A stretch of 64,000 nucleotides of DNA from Frateuria_A sp049727805 (GTDB lineage: Bacteria > Pseudomonadota > Gammaproteobacteria > Xanthomonadales > Rhodanobacteraceae), in NCBI RefSeq assembly GCF_049727805.1, contig NZ_JBCNYA010000003.1, positions 127,574-191,573 on the forward strand. The letters run 5' to 3'. Of the stretch, positions 26,318 to 36,210 are shown piece after piece; the stretch's first letter is position 1; each line of letters opens with the position of its first letter. Under the pieces are notes generated by a model, which was not told where the DNA came from, searched no databases, and worked only from the letters and a program-made list of their open reading frames with translations. A program made the translations under genes and the position numbers.

Positions 26318-28279
26318 ATGATTGCGATGTTCTCGTGCAAGCGAAATTTAGATCGATCCAATCGACGGCGGTCCGGGAACCATCCCGGCGTGCGTCGGGC
26401 AGGTTCCTGGTTCGCGCTCATCGCGGCCGCAGTGATGACGGTGGCTGGCGGCGCCAGCTCGGCCATGGCCTCCACCACGCACGCAGTCGACGGGCCGACG
26501 ACCGTCGCGCGCGCCCGCGTGGCGGCCGAAGTGTTGATGGGCTCGTACGACCCGGACAAGGCCTGGTTCCCGTCCAGCTGGTGGAATTCCGCGGTGACCC
26601 TGCAGACCGTCGGCGACTACATGCAACGCACCGGCGACCGCCGCTACCTCGGCCAGCTCGACAATACGTTCGAGAAGGACAAGGGCGCGTTCCCGGCAGG
26701 CGTGCTGTCGGGCGATCCGCTGCTGGGCAACTTCACCAGCCGCGCCATCGACGATTCCGAATGGTGGGCGCTGACCTGGATCCAGGCCTACGACCTGACC
26801 CGCAATCCGAAGTACCTGGACATGGCGGTCACCATCGCCGACTACGTGCACGGCTACTGGGACACCAGCACCTGCGGCGGCGGCGTCTGGTGGAATGCCG
26901 AGCGCACCTACAAGAACGCCGTCACCAACGGCCTGTGGATCCGGCTCACCGCCGAACTGCACAACCGGATCGGCGGCGACCGGATGTGGCTCGCGCGATC
27001 GCGCACCGCCTGGGCCTGGTTCACCGGCAGCGGCATGATCAACGACAACGGGCTGGTCAACGACGGCCTCACCGACGCCTGCGCCAACAACGGCCAGACC
27101 GTGTGGAGCTACAACCAGGGCCTGGCGATCGGCGCCGGCCTGGAGCTGTGGCGCGCCACGCGCGACCCGTCCATCCTCGCCACCGTGCGCCGCCTGGCCG
27201 ATGCCGCGATCGCCCCGGGCGGGCTGGCGACCCACGGCGTGCTGACCGAGCGCTGCGATGCACTCGACCAGACCTGCGACGACAACGCCAAGCAGTTCAA
27301 GGGCATCTTCATGCGCTACTGGACCGACCTGGTCGACACCACGCATGACCGTCGCTACGCAGCGTTCCTCGATGCGCAGGCCCAGGCCGTCTGGAACGAC
27401 GATCGCGACGCAGCGGGCCGGCTCGGCACACGCTGGTCCGGCGCCACCAGCGACGGGCATCCCAACGTCTTCGACTGGCGCACCCAGGCCAGCGCCCTCA
27501 GCGCGCTGATCGGCGCGGTGCCCACCCCGATGCCGCGCGAATCGCTCGCCGCCACGATGTCCCCGGCACAACCGGTCATCATGCCGGCTGCAAGCGGCGC
27601 CACCACCATCGGCATCGACCTGGGCCTGTCCGCCACCGGCTGGCTTCCGCTGCACACCCTCGCATCCGCCCAGGCACCGGCGGGGTGGAGCGTGACCCCC
27701 GCGGTGGGCGATCTCTGGCTCTACCCGCACGGCATCGCCAGCCCGGTCAGCGGCACGCTACCGCTGCAGGTGACCGTGCCGAGCATGGCCACCGATGGCC
27801 ACCATCGCATCATCGCCGACGTCACGGCTGCCGGATTGCACTTCACGACCCAGGCCGACGTGCTGGTCGCGCATGCGATCGACTTCGACACCGGCACCAC
27901 CGACGAGAACCCGTGGCTGTGGAATGCCGACCACTCGCAGAGCAACGGCGTGCAGAACCGTTTCGCCGATGGCAACGCGCACTTCACCTACCGCTTCCCG
28001 TTTCCGTCCGACACGACCTCGGCACACGCCACCCTGACCATCGACGCCGAGTTCGTGGTGCAGGTGAGCCCGGACGGTCAGACGTGGACGACGGTGCTGC
28101 AGGAAGACCAGCGGGTGACCGACGGCTCGAACAAGGCCGACCGCACCATCGACCTGACGCCTTACCTCGGGGCCGCCGGCAACAGCGCCAGGCCGGTCTA
28201 CGTCAAGGTATCGGACGCCTTCCCCGATGACGGCTGGGGCGGCCGGGTCTACCACGTCAAGGCGAACTTCGTGGAATAG
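26318..28279 (+). CDS. GH76 family (alpha-1,6-mannanase-like) exported glycosidase
   Basis: 653 aa. The ATG at 26318 follows GAGGAG. A long basic n-region precedes a hydrophobic stretch ending SSAMA. GH76 hallmarks are clear: paired aspartates in IDDSEWWALTWIQAYD, then CGGGVWWNAERTYKNAVTN, DGLTDACANNGQTVWSYNQG and KQFKGIFMRYW. GH76 enzymes cut alpha-1,6-mannan backbones such as fungal mannan. Residues about 425-653 are two beta-rich accessory domains, the last resembling a glycan-binding module with SPDGQTWTTVLQ. Confidence 0.9.
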   Translation: MIAMFSCKRNLDRSNRRRSGNHPGVRRAGSWFALIAAAVMTVAGGASSAMASTTHAVDGPTTVARARVAAEVLMGSYDPDKAWFPSSWWNSAVTLQTVGDYMQRTGDRRYLGQLDNTFEKDKGAFPAGVLSGDPLLGNFTSRAIDDSEWWALTWIQAYDLTRNPKYLDMAVTIADYVHGYWDTSTCGGGVWWNAERTYKNAVTNGLWIRLTAELHNRIGGDRMWLARSRTAWAWFTGSGMINDNGLVNDGLTDACANNGQTVWSYNQGLAIGAGLELWRATRDPSILATVRRLADAAIAPGGLATHGVLTERCDALDQTCDDNAKQFKGIFMRYWTDLVDTTHDRRYAAFLDAQAQAVWNDDRDAAGRLGTRWSGATSDGHPNVFDWRTQASALSALIGAVPTPMPRESLAATMSPAQPVIMPAASGATTIGIDLGLSATGWLPLHTLASAQAPAGWSVTPAVGDLWLYPHGIASPVSGTLPLQVTVPSMATDGHHRIIADVTAAGLHFTTQADVLVAHAIDFDTGTTDENPWLWNADHSQSNGVQNRFADGNAHFTYRFPFPSDTTSAHATLTIDAEFVVQVSPDGQTWTTVLQEDQRVTDGSNKADRTIDLTPYLGAAGNSARPVYVKVSDAFPDDGWGGRVYHVKANFVE

Positions 28280-28290
28280 CCGCGTGGCAG

Positions 28291-28316
28291 GCGGGGCCGG
28301 GTGAAACCGGCCCCGC
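28291..28316 (+). terminator. GC-rich hairpin downstream of the GH76 gene
   Basis: GCGGGGCCGG and CCGGCCCCGC form a perfect 10-bp stem around GTGAAA, 11 bp after the GH76 stop. There is no T-run, but the stem is very stable and well placed for a 3' end. Confidence 0.55.
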
Positions 28317-28502
28317 TCGCCCGGCAGCGTCCGCGGTGCGGCGATTCGAATGCCAGGCGTTGCTCGGCCCATCAATGGCTCGCGCCATCGCGAAGATCGA
28401 TCCGGCTCAGGCGAAGGCAGGCACAGGCAGCGTTGTCAGCCAACCGTCGCGTCCCGGCATCAACGCTTCGGGAAGAGCGGACCCGAGCTCCTCATCGGCA
28501 GG

Positions 28503-28850
28503 TCAAGCCTTGCGCAGAAAGCAGGTCTTCAGCACCAGTCCCTTGATCTTGTCCGAGTTGCCTTCGATGTGTTCCGCATCGTCCGGAACCAGTCGGATAT
28601 TGCGGATCAGGCTGCCCTGCTTGAGCGGAATCGAACTGCCACGAACCTTCAGGTCCTTGATGACCACCACGCTATCGCCCTGCGCCAGCGGGTTGCCGTT
28701 GCAGTCGCGCACGACGGGTTGCTCCCCTGACGTGCTGCCCGCTTCCTCTCCTGCCACCCACTCGTGTGCACAGTGCGGGCAGACGAGCTGGATTCCGTCC
28801 GGGTAGGTGTCGTCGAGCCCGCACCGGGGGCAAGGAGGAAAGGTCGGCAT
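28503..28850 (-). CDS. yjdM: PhnA/YjdM family zinc-ribbon protein
   Basis: 115 aa. An N-terminal zinc ribbon (CPRCG ... CPHCAHEW, residues 7-30) is followed by the conserved PhnA core (VVRDCNGNPLAQGDSVVVIK, LKVRGSS, LKQGSLIRNIRLV, IEGNSDKIKGLVLKTCFLRKA). The family was first linked to phosphonate use, but the biochemical role is unsettled. It is cytosolic. The start is where the family normally begins, although the ribosome site is weak. Confidence 0.92.
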   Translation of the reverse strand: MPTFPPCPRCGLDDTYPDGIQLVCPHCAHEWVAGEEAGSTSGEQPVVRDCNGNPLAQGDSVVVIKDLKVRGSSIPLKQGSLIRNIRLVPDDAEHIEGNSDKIKGLVLKTCFLRKA

Positions 28851-29017
28851 GGCCAGATCGGTCGGCGAGGAAGCCGCGCATTCTAGGGGGCGCCGGCCGT
28901 GATGGGCGCGCCTGCGTTTCGATGACGCACCAGCCAGCCGGCCGGCGAAGCCGGGGGGACCTGGCCAGCCAGATCCCTTCCTGGCGGCGCAATGGCCAGC
29001 CTGGTTCCCGACAAGGA

Positions 29018-29908
29018 TCACTTCGGCCGCCGCGCTTGGCCCAGGTGTGTGCGTGCCTGCGCCATCACCGCTTGCCGCAGATGGGTCAGCGCCGCCGACG
29101 GTGCGCCAGGCGCAGCATGCAGGCACAGGTCCACGCCAGGCAGCGGCGGCAGGCCATGGCGCTCGTCCAGGCGCATCAACGTGGGCGGCAGATCGGCGCC
29201 CGTGCGCACGGTGATGCCCAGGCCCGCGGCCACGCCGGCCCACAGGCTGTGCAGGCTGGCGGTGACGAAGGCCGGGCGCCAGGCGATGCCGGCCCGATCC
29301 AGCGCGGACGTACCCGCCTTGCGGAAGAAACACGGCGGCTGGTACAGCGCCAGGTCCAGCACGGCATCGGGCCGCACGACCTCGCCCGTGCCTGCCGGGC
29401 CGATCCAGGCCATCGGCAACGTGGCGAGGCGCTCGGCATCCGCACGAGCGCCCTGGTTCATGGCAAGCACCAGGTCGAGCTCGCCGCGGTCGAGCCGTTC
29501 GAGCAGCAGCCGGTTGGGCTCGACCAGCACATCCACCCGCACCGCCGGATAGGCTTTGCGGAACTGCCCCAACGCTGCCGGCAACCAGGATTCGGCGAAG
29601 TCGCCCGGCAGGCCGAAGCGCACCGCACCGTCGATCGCCGCGCCGCGCACCGCGTGCACCGCCTCGTCGTTGAGTTTCAGGATGCGGCGCGCGTAGGCGT
29701 GCACGCGGTCGCCCGCCTCGGTCAGTACCACGCGGCGGCCTTGCTTGCGGAACAGCGGCTCGCCCAGCTGCGACTCCAGCTTGCGCATCTGCTGGCTGAG
29801 CGCCGAAGGCGAACGCCCGATCCGTTCCGCGGCACGGGCCAGGCCGCCCAGGTGCAGGATCGCCACCAGGCTGCGCAGCGCGTCCATGTCGAGATTGGGG
29901 AGCGACAT
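29018..29908 (-). CDS. LysR-family transcriptional regulator
   Basis: 296 aa. The N-terminal winged HTH is standard (LVAILHLGGLARAAERIGRS, SALSQQMRKLESQLGEPLF, LTEAGDRVHAYARRIL). The effector domain covers about 90-290, with substrate-binding-like VRFGLPGDFAE. It is divergent from the lipocalin-like exported protein at 30028, with a long inverted repeat in between, so that gene is its probable target. Confidence 0.92.
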   Translation of the reverse strand: MSLPNLDMDALRSLVAILHLGGLARAAERIGRSPSALSQQMRKLESQLGEPLFRKQGRRVVLTEAGDRVHAYARRILKLNDEAVHAVRGAAIDGAVRFGLPGDFAESWLPAALGQFRKAYPAVRVDVLVEPNRLLLERLDRGELDLVLAMNQGARADAERLATLPMAWIGPAGTGEVVRPDAVLDLALYQPPCFFRKAGTSALDRAGIAWRPAFVTASLHSLWAGVAAGLGITVRTGADLPPTLMRLDERHGLPPLPGVDLCLHAAPGAPSAALTHLRQAVMAQARTHLGQARRPK

Positions 29909-29916
29909 CGGTAAGC

Positions 29917-29941
29917 AATTCGAAAGTGTCGGCCTCGAATT
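29917..29941. promoter_or_regulatory. LysR-type operator candidate
   Basis: AATTCGA (29917-29923) and TCGAATT (29935-29941) are exact reverse complements separated by 11 bases, matching the LysR box layout T-N11-A with extended arms. It lies 9 bp upstream of the LysR start codon and about 90 bp from the divergent gene, as expected for autoregulation plus target control. Confidence 0.65.
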
Positions 29942-30027
29942 ATTCGATTTTTCCGCATGACGGCAAGCCCTACGATCGGCGAAGCCTCACCCACGAGCGC
30001 ACCACCCGATCCGAACGAGGAAACCCC

Positions 30028-30549
30028 ATGAGCCTGCACCGCACACTCTCCCGCCTTGCCGCCCTCGCCTGCCTGCTGCCCGGCCTGGCCTGGTCCTCCG
30101 GCGCCGCGGCGGCCGACACTCGCGGCAACGTTTCGCTGGCCGGCACCTGGACGCTGGTGGCGGCCGACGTGCTGCATCCGGATGGCTCGCGCTCGCACGA
30201 CTATGGCGATGCGCCGAAGGGCCTGCTGCTGATCGACCGCCGGGGGCACTACTCGCTGCAGCTCTACCGCACCGACCGCCCGCGCTTCGCCGATCCGAGC
30301 AAGGCCAAGGCCACCGCGCTGGAATACCGGGCAGCCGTGATGGGCTCGAGCACCCACTACGGCACGATCGCGGTCGAGCCGGGCCAGCACCAGTTGGTGT
30401 TCCATATCGAAGGCGCCTCCTTCCCCAACTGGGAGGGGCAGCAGCAACGCCGCGCGTACGAATTGCACGGCGACACGCTGAGCTACCGCGTGCCGCCGCG
30501 TCCGGACGGCAACGTGCCCGTGTCGGTCTGGCGGCGCATCGGCGACTGA
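30028..30549 (+). CDS. Exported lipocalin-like domain protein
   Basis: 173 aa, start at the ATG at 30028 behind GAGG. Signal peptide ends SGAAAA. The mature part begins GNVSLAGTWTLVAADV and continues GLLLIDRRGHYSLQLYR, the pattern of the lipocalin-like family found as single-domain exported proteins. It ends with RVPPRPDGNVPVSVWRRI. Ligand unknown. Likely regulated by the divergent LysR protein. Confidence 0.82.
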   Translation: MSLHRTLSRLAALACLLPGLAWSSGAAAADTRGNVSLAGTWTLVAADVLHPDGSRSHDYGDAPKGLLLIDRRGHYSLQLYRTDRPRFADPSKAKATALEYRAAVMGSSTHYGTIAVEPGQHQLVFHIEGASFPNWEGQQQRRAYELHGDTLSYRVPPRPDGNVPVSVWRRIGD

Positions 30550-30690
30550 GCGGCCTTTCGGAGCCGGCCGATCCCGTCAGTCAGTCACGCTCCATGCGGG
30601 ATACCTTCGGTGAACCGGATCCTGCACTTCCGATAGAACCCTTCAGGACGCCGGAAGCCGGCACCGGGAAACCACCGACCTGCGTCCGTC

Positions 30691-33195
30691 TCACGCCAGG
30701 AATTCCGCGTACCGGACCTCCCACCGCACCTCGTCGCTTGCATCGAAGCGCACGTGCACGCGAATGAGGTGCGGGTCGACCAGCTTCAGGCTGTAGGGAC
30801 CATGGTCACGGAACAGCGCGCTGCCATCCCAGGTCCAGTCCAGCGCATCGGGTACGTACACGAAGACCTGGTGGGCGGAATGCAGGGGGCCGGTCGACGT
30901 TCCGGAAAGCGTCTTCGTCCTTTCGTCCCACTGCAGCTGCTTGAGTTCCAGTGCGCCCTGGGACACGTGACGGTCGGTGGAAGCGAACTGGGGCTTTCCG
31001 GATCGCTCGTGCAGGGCGAGCAGCGTCACGCTTCCGGGCTGCACGGTGACCGCCAGCTCGCCTCCGTGCACGTCGCCGGCCAATTGCTGCTTCCAGAAGT
31101 CGTATGCGATGTACCTGCGGCCAGGGACGAGCCCCAGCCTGTCGAGCCGGAATATCCGCGTGACGGCGTCCGTCAGGCTGGGATTGAACACGGCGAAGAG
31201 CGTCCAGTGGCCAAACGGTCGCTCCACCGTCATGGCAAAGGCGTACTGCATGTCGTGGTCGAACAGGTCCACCGGCACGGCCGCTTCGCCCAGCGACGGC
31301 GTGATCTTCTTCAGGATCTCCAGCTTGGACGGGTCGAGCTGCGTCAGCCGGTCACCGGAAAACAGGTTTCCACCGCTCATGGCGATCAGCGTGGCAGCCG
31401 CCTCGGACTGGGCATCGGTAAGCAGGTCCATGCACAGATGGTCCGCATCGTTGACCCAGGTCTTCCCGTGGAAGTAGTAGCGCTTCGCCATGGCGGACGC
31501 GCTGCCGGCGGGATGGGTGAAATACGTGGCCCACGCGGCCTCATGAAAGCCGTAGTTCACGTCGACCTCGATGCGCATGCTGTCGATCAGCCCCGTGGTG
31601 ATCGCGCCCGGGCCGCAGTCGAGGATGTGGCATCGGTCCCCGGCCGCCTGGCGCATGATCTGCATGCCTTTGCGGTACGCGCCGGCCGCCGACATGGTCG
31701 GATCGTGGTATCGCTCGGCGGCGAGCAGCGACCAGGCGACGAAGTCGATCTTGATCATCTCGTAGCCCCAGTCGTTGACGATGGTGTCGACCAGGTCGTG
31801 CAGCCATTTCGCCGCGCCGGGGTGGGTGATGTCGAGGGCGTATTTTTTCGGGTTCTCGTCGGCCGGAGGCGCGGCACCCTCGGGCCAGTTGCCGATGCGC
31901 TGCAGGCTTCCGTCGCGGCGCTTGAGCAGCCAGTCGGGATGTTCCCGGAACAGCTTCGTGGGTTCCTCCACGACATAGGGCGAGATCCAGATGCCCGCCT
32001 TGAAGCCGAAGCCCTTGATCCGGTCGGCCAGCCACTTCATGCCGTTGGGGAATCGTTCGTTGCCTTCCCATTCGCCGTGCCAGCGCTGGTAGCCCTCGTC
32101 GACCTGGATGTATTGCAGTCCATAGGGCTTCAGGTGTTCGGCGGCAAACGCGGCGTTCGCGACCACTTCGTCCTGCGAGACGAAGGAAAGCGTGTAGAAC
32201 CAGCTGCACCACCCGTTGAGTATGGAATGCGTCCGCGCGTCGTTGGCCTTGCCGACCGCGGCCGCGTAGTGTTCCAGCGCCTGGTAAGGGCTTTCCGCGA
32301 TTTCGATCATGAACCGGTTCGAACGGACCGAGTGGCCGGACCGCAGCGTGATCGTCGGTGCGTAAACCGATTCTGCGACGAAGGAAATCTCGTCCTTCCC
32401 GGTGCGGGCGATCAGCAGGTTTCCCAGGCTCAGCGTGTTTTCCAGGTAGCCCAGTGCGATGCCTTCCCGCCCGTGGCCGCTGAACAGGCCGGCGTTCCAC
32501 CAGCTGTGGATGGTTTCGCTCGCACCGGCGAAGGGTCCGTTGGCGAGGTCCACTCCCTTCAAGTGCCCGGACGAAATCGCGCCCTCCTTGCTGCCGAACG
32601 TGTGGACGGCACCGGCATCGAAATACATCTCGCCGTTGGTCAGGCATTTCGATACGTCGTCGGCGTAGAGCACGCCGCCTTCGTTCACCGCCGCCCGCAC
32701 CGGCTCCAGGCTGTGGATCGAAACGTCTCCCTGCGAAGTGTTCGTACAGATTGCTTCGCAGGTGAGCGCCTGCAAGTTCTCGTACAGCGACAGATGGATC
32801 TCGACGTCTGCCAGCCTGCGGGAATCCGTGCAGCGGATGGTGAGCCGCACGCCCCGGCCGAGCCGGTCCGTAAAGGCCTGGATTTGGGCCGCGTAATGGA
32901 AACCGCCGTCGGAAACCCGGCGCCTGGCGCCAGCGGGACCGATGGGGCCGGTGGCGAAGTTCACGCATGAGGTGGCGCCGACCAGCAGCGGTCGGCCATC
33001 ACGCCTGTGGACGTCGAACGTTCCCGAACCGGTGTCGAACGAAACGACGAGGAATCCATTCCCGGTCGTGAACTTCCCGCCGGAGGGCCGCAGCGCTTTC
33101 GCCGGACTGGAAAAGGCGACGGAGAGACCGAAAAGCGAGACGGACCTGATGAAATCGCGGCGACTCAACGAGGGCCCGGAAGGGGGCACGGCCAT
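30691..33195 (-). CDS. GH36-like alpha-galactosidase, Tat-exported
   Basis: 834 aa from the ATG at 33195, with GGAGGA upstream. Twin-arginine signal (SLSRRDFIRSVSLFGLSVAF). The GH36/GH27-clan barrel is marked by LNGWCSWFYTL, IQVDEGYQRWHGEWEG, GIWISPYVVE, the nucleophile Asp in EMIKIDFVAWS and a second Asp in SMRIEVDVNYG. N-terminal beta-supersandwich and C-terminal sandwich domains flank it. Members release alpha-galactose or related sugars. Periplasmic or secreted. No transporter is adjacent. Confidence 0.86.
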   Translation of the reverse strand: MAVPPSGPSLSRRDFIRSVSLFGLSVAFSSPAKALRPSGGKFTTGNGFLVVSFDTGSGTFDVHRRDGRPLLVGATSCVNFATGPIGPAGARRRVSDGGFHYAAQIQAFTDRLGRGVRLTIRCTDSRRLADVEIHLSLYENLQALTCEAICTNTSQGDVSIHSLEPVRAAVNEGGVLYADDVSKCLTNGEMYFDAGAVHTFGSKEGAISSGHLKGVDLANGPFAGASETIHSWWNAGLFSGHGREGIALGYLENTLSLGNLLIARTGKDEISFVAESVYAPTITLRSGHSVRSNRFMIEIAESPYQALEHYAAAVGKANDARTHSILNGWCSWFYTLSFVSQDEVVANAAFAAEHLKPYGLQYIQVDEGYQRWHGEWEGNERFPNGMKWLADRIKGFGFKAGIWISPYVVEEPTKLFREHPDWLLKRRDGSLQRIGNWPEGAAPPADENPKKYALDITHPGAAKWLHDLVDTIVNDWGYEMIKIDFVAWSLLAAERYHDPTMSAAGAYRKGMQIMRQAAGDRCHILDCGPGAITTGLIDSMRIEVDVNYGFHEAAWATYFTHPAGSASAMAKRYYFHGKTWVNDADHLCMDLLTDAQSEAAATLIAMSGGNLFSGDRLTQLDPSKLEILKKITPSLGEAAVPVDLFDHDMQYAFAMTVERPFGHWTLFAVFNPSLTDAVTRIFRLDRLGLVPGRRYIAYDFWKQQLAGDVHGGELAVTVQPGSVTLLALHERSGKPQFASTDRHVSQGALELKQLQWDERTKTLSGTSTGPLHSAHQVFVYVPDALDWTWDGSALFRDHGPYSLKLVDPHLIRVHVRFDASDEVRWEVRYAEFLA

Positions 33196-33380
33196 TGGAT
33201 GTCCTCCGCTGTGGTGACGGGTCTTTTCGTCCGTCCATTGGGCTGGCATGGCCAACGCCGGAAGCCCGTCCCGGGCTGGCGTACGCATGAACAAGGGCAT
33301 GGCCAATGAACTTGCCCCGACACGGTAGCCCCGTTAGTGGCGCGGAAGCCACCATATGGTAGTCGTGGATGTTCGCCTGT

Positions 33381-33884
33381 TCAGGGCGCTGGGCAATCCT
33401 GCCTGCGAATGCGCGTGAAATGGTTCGTCCGCATCATCGGCAAACCATGGCCGCCGGCATAGGAGGCGGTCTCGGTGAGAGACCGGCCGTCCACCGCGAC
33501 GGTATAGACGCGTGTCGATGCCGGGATACCGCCCTTCACCAGGTCCATGACCAGGACGTTGGGAGCGGGCAGTTCGAGAGCTACGGTGTCGGCCTCGATG
33601 CTGTCCTTGACGGGGGCCGCGGTGCCGTCGAGGGCGGCGGTGCTGATGGCATGGCTCGCCGCTCCGTCCGCGTCGACAATGTCGACGCACGTCGTCCACC
33701 CTTCCGCCCCGGTATCGCTGAAAGTGATCGTGACGCTTCTCGGCCGCGCCGCCGGCGGCATCGGCAGGCGCGACACATCGACGGCCCAACTGCCGAGCAG
33801 CGGTGACGCGCCCGAAGGCTGCTCAGCAACGGCGGGGCCGGACATCACCCCGGCAACCAGCAGGACGACGAAAATAGCTTTCAT
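33381..33884 (-). CDS. Exported protein of unknown function
   Basis: 167 aa from the ATG at 33884, opening into MKAIFVVLLVAGVMSGPAVA. The mature domain begins PLLGSWAVDVSRLPMPPAAR, followed by strand pairs VTITFSDTG and LTETASYAG, an all-beta pattern similar to lipocalin-like or 'DUF'-type exported proteins; the family is not recognised with confidence. It ends in a lone cysteine (RRQDCPAP). The upstream frame extension lacks a ribosome site. Confidence 0.75.
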   Translation of the reverse strand: MKAIFVVLLVAGVMSGPAVAEQPSGASPLLGSWAVDVSRLPMPPAARPRSVTITFSDTGAEGWTTCVDIVDADGAASHAISTAALDGTAAPVKDSIEADTVALELPAPNVLVMDLVKGGIPASTRVYTVAVDGRSLTETASYAGGHGLPMMRTNHFTRIRRQDCPAP

Positions 33885-34099
33885 CAGATGCCACCGTTGG
33901 ACAGGTGGACGGCAAAGTAACATGGGGCGACAGCGACCTACGGCACGCCGCTGCACCCGCCTCGCTTCTTCCATCGGCCTGCCAAGCCTGGCTATCGCTC
34001 GCCCGAGGCCTTTGAGAGACTGGCCGGGAAAGCAGGACTGGCCCGCGGCTCCTGGCCCAGCCCACTCCCGTCCCTCACTGGAATCGGTGCGCCTTCGCC

Positions 34100-35005
34100 A
34101 TGATCATCCATCCCGGTTTCATCAAGACGGGGACGACATCGCTGCAGGATTTCCTGTTCTTCGTCCATCCGCAGATCCATGCGCTGGGCCATCCTCACCG
34201 GTCGCCCGTGGACGTCCGCATTTCGCAGGCGCTGCGGCGGATCGACGGCTTCGACGATGATCCCGAGGAGTTGCGCAGCGCGCTGGCCGCGGCACTCGAA
34301 GCCTGCCCGGGCGATCGCATACCGGTCCTTTCCGACGAGACGCTCACCGCCGAGCCGCACCTGACCGCGACGGTCGCCCGACGCCTGCATCGCCATTTCC
34401 CGCAGGCACGGATCCTCTTCACCATCAGGCGCCAGGAGGACATGATCCGGTCGTTCTATGGCCGCCACGGCAGGGTGCTCTTCAACGTTCCGGCGCCCTA
34501 CCGCGACCGGCACGTGGGTTTTGCGGACTGGCTGGAACATGCGTACCGGAATCGTCCTGCAGGCGTGCTCGGCGTGGCGGACTACCAGCGCACCATCGAG
34601 ATCTATCGCGCGCTGTTCGGTGCCGATCGCATCGCGGTCGTGCTGCTGGAGCAGTGGAAGGCCGACCCGCACGCCTTCGCCGATCGCCTGTCGGCCCTCC
34701 TGGGGATCGACGCCGCGAACACGCGACAGTTGCTCGGCGATCGGCGCACGCATGGGCAGGAGACCGCGCGTTACGTGCACTACGACCGCCTGCGCAAGCG
34801 CTTCCCCGCCGCCGGCCGCATCGCCGCGCACCTGCCGGCCGGGCTGCGCGCGCTCGGCGGCGGGTTCCTCAAGCGGGGCGACACGCAGCAGCTGGAATTT
34901 CCCGCCGGGTGGCCGGAAAAGCTGGGCGATCTCTACCGGGAAGGGAACCGGAAACTGGCCGAACAATATGGACTGCCGTTGCGCGAGCACGGGTATGCGG
35001 TTTGA
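34100..35005 (+). CDS. Sulfotransferase-like P-loop protein
   Basis: 301 aa, no signal peptide. The N-terminal strand-loop HPGFIKTGTTSLQDFL is the 5'-phosphosulfate-binding loop of PAPS-dependent sulfotransferases, and ARILFTIRRQEDMIRSFY matches the 3'-phosphate loop with its Arg and Ser. The acceptor is unknown; a surface glycan or lipid is plausible. It is followed directly by the AraC-GyrI regulator gene. Confidence 0.8.
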   Translation: MIIHPGFIKTGTTSLQDFLFFVHPQIHALGHPHRSPVDVRISQALRRIDGFDDDPEELRSALAAALEACPGDRIPVLSDETLTAEPHLTATVARRLHRHFPQARILFTIRRQEDMIRSFYGRHGRVLFNVPAPYRDRHVGFADWLEHAYRNRPAGVLGVADYQRTIEIYRALFGADRIAVVLLEQWKADPHAFADRLSALLGIDAANTRQLLGDRRTHGQETARYVHYDRLRKRFPAAGRIAAHLPAGLRALGGGFLKRGDTQQLEFPAGWPEKLGDLYREGNRKLAEQYGLPLREHGYAV

Positions 35006-35109
35006 AGCCTGTCTGATCCGTGATCCGGTTTTTCGCGTCCAACCGCAAGATCGGTCGAGCGCACCGCGGTGATGCGGGATCAAATGGTCCCGCCACGACG
35101 GATGGAACG

Positions 35110-35994
35110 ATGAAGGCGACGCTTCAGAACTACAACGTCCGGATGCAGCGGGTGCTGGACTACATCGACCGGAACCTCGACGCTGACCTGTGCCTGGACA
35201 CGCTGAGCCGCGTCGCCGCCTTCTCGAAGTTTCATTTCCATCGACAGTTCGCGGCGACCTTCGGGATGCCCATGCATCGCTACGTCCAGCTCGCCCGCAT
35301 GAAGCAGGCGTCGGCCCGGCTCGCCTGCGAGGCAACCCAGAGCGTCACCGCGATAGCGATGGATGCCGGCTACGAGACACCGGATGCCTTTGCCCGCGCC
35401 TTCCGGCGTCGGTTGGGACAGTCGCCTTCCTCGTTCCGAAGCTCGCCCGACTGGGCGCCGTGGCTTGCGGCCTTCGGGCCTCTCGACAACGCGAGGAACA
35501 AGCTCATGCAGATCATTTTCGACGAACACGACGTAACCATCCGCGAGGTGGCCCCTGTACCGGTGGCGGTCATCGAGCACCGGGGCGACCGCGCGACGTT
35601 CGGCGCCAGCCGCGATCGGTTCCTCGCCTGGCGCAAGGCCGCGGGCTTGTCGCCCGAGACAAGCCCCACCTTCATGGTCTTCCGCTCGGAGCGGTGTCCG
35701 GACAACCCGGACGACTATCGTGCGGACCTGTGTGTCGCGGCCGACCATCCGGTCGAAGCGAACCCCATGCAGGCGAAGGCTGGCCTGATCCCGGGCGGAC
35801 GCTGCGCGGTGCTGCGCTACCCGGGCAACACGAACAACCTCGAACCGGCCGCACTCTTTCTTTACCGCGAGTGGCTTCCCGCCAGCGGCGAGGAGGCCGG
35901 TGACTTCCCGATCTATAGCCGACGCTCGCTCTCGCGCATTCCGGAGATACCCGCATACGAGGCTGTCGTGGAACTGTTCCTGCCGCTGAAATAG
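35110..35994 (+). CDS. AraC-family regulator with GyrI-like domain
   Basis: 294 aa. N-terminal AraC double HTH (LCLDTLSRVAAFSKFHFHRQF, VTAIAMDAGYETPDAFARAFRR). Residues about 135-294 are a GyrI/SbmC-like small-molecule-binding domain (VTIREVAPVPVAVIEHRGD, FPIYSRRSLSRIPEIPAYEAVVELFLPL). Such fused proteins usually sense drugs or aromatic compounds. The start is set by domain position. The 75-bp leader is partly duplicated at 38.95 kb. Confidence 0.92.
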   Translation: MKATLQNYNVRMQRVLDYIDRNLDADLCLDTLSRVAAFSKFHFHRQFAATFGMPMHRYVQLARMKQASARLACEATQSVTAIAMDAGYETPDAFARAFRRRLGQSPSSFRSSPDWAPWLAAFGPLDNARNKLMQIIFDEHDVTIREVAPVPVAVIEHRGDRATFGASRDRFLAWRKAAGLSPETSPTFMVFRSERCPDNPDDYRADLCVAADHPVEANPMQAKAGLIPGGRCAVLRYPGNTNNLEPAALFLYREWLPASGEEAGDFPIYSRRSLSRIPEIPAYEAVVELFLPLK

Positions 35995-36210
35995 CACCGT
36001 CGAGTCGAACTCATCCCTTCTCGTGAGGGATGCAGCAGTCCGGGCATCGGGCCCGGTGGAGTCTTTGCCAGCGCGTGTTCATGACCGGCCGGGGCAGCAC
36101 TCGAGTGGGTGGTCGAGCCTGCCCCGGTTTTCCGGGCGGGCCGGCAAAGTGGGGGAAATCACCGGGGTCCGCACGATCAGTGCATCCGGCGCCTTTCATG
36201 CACATCCTGA

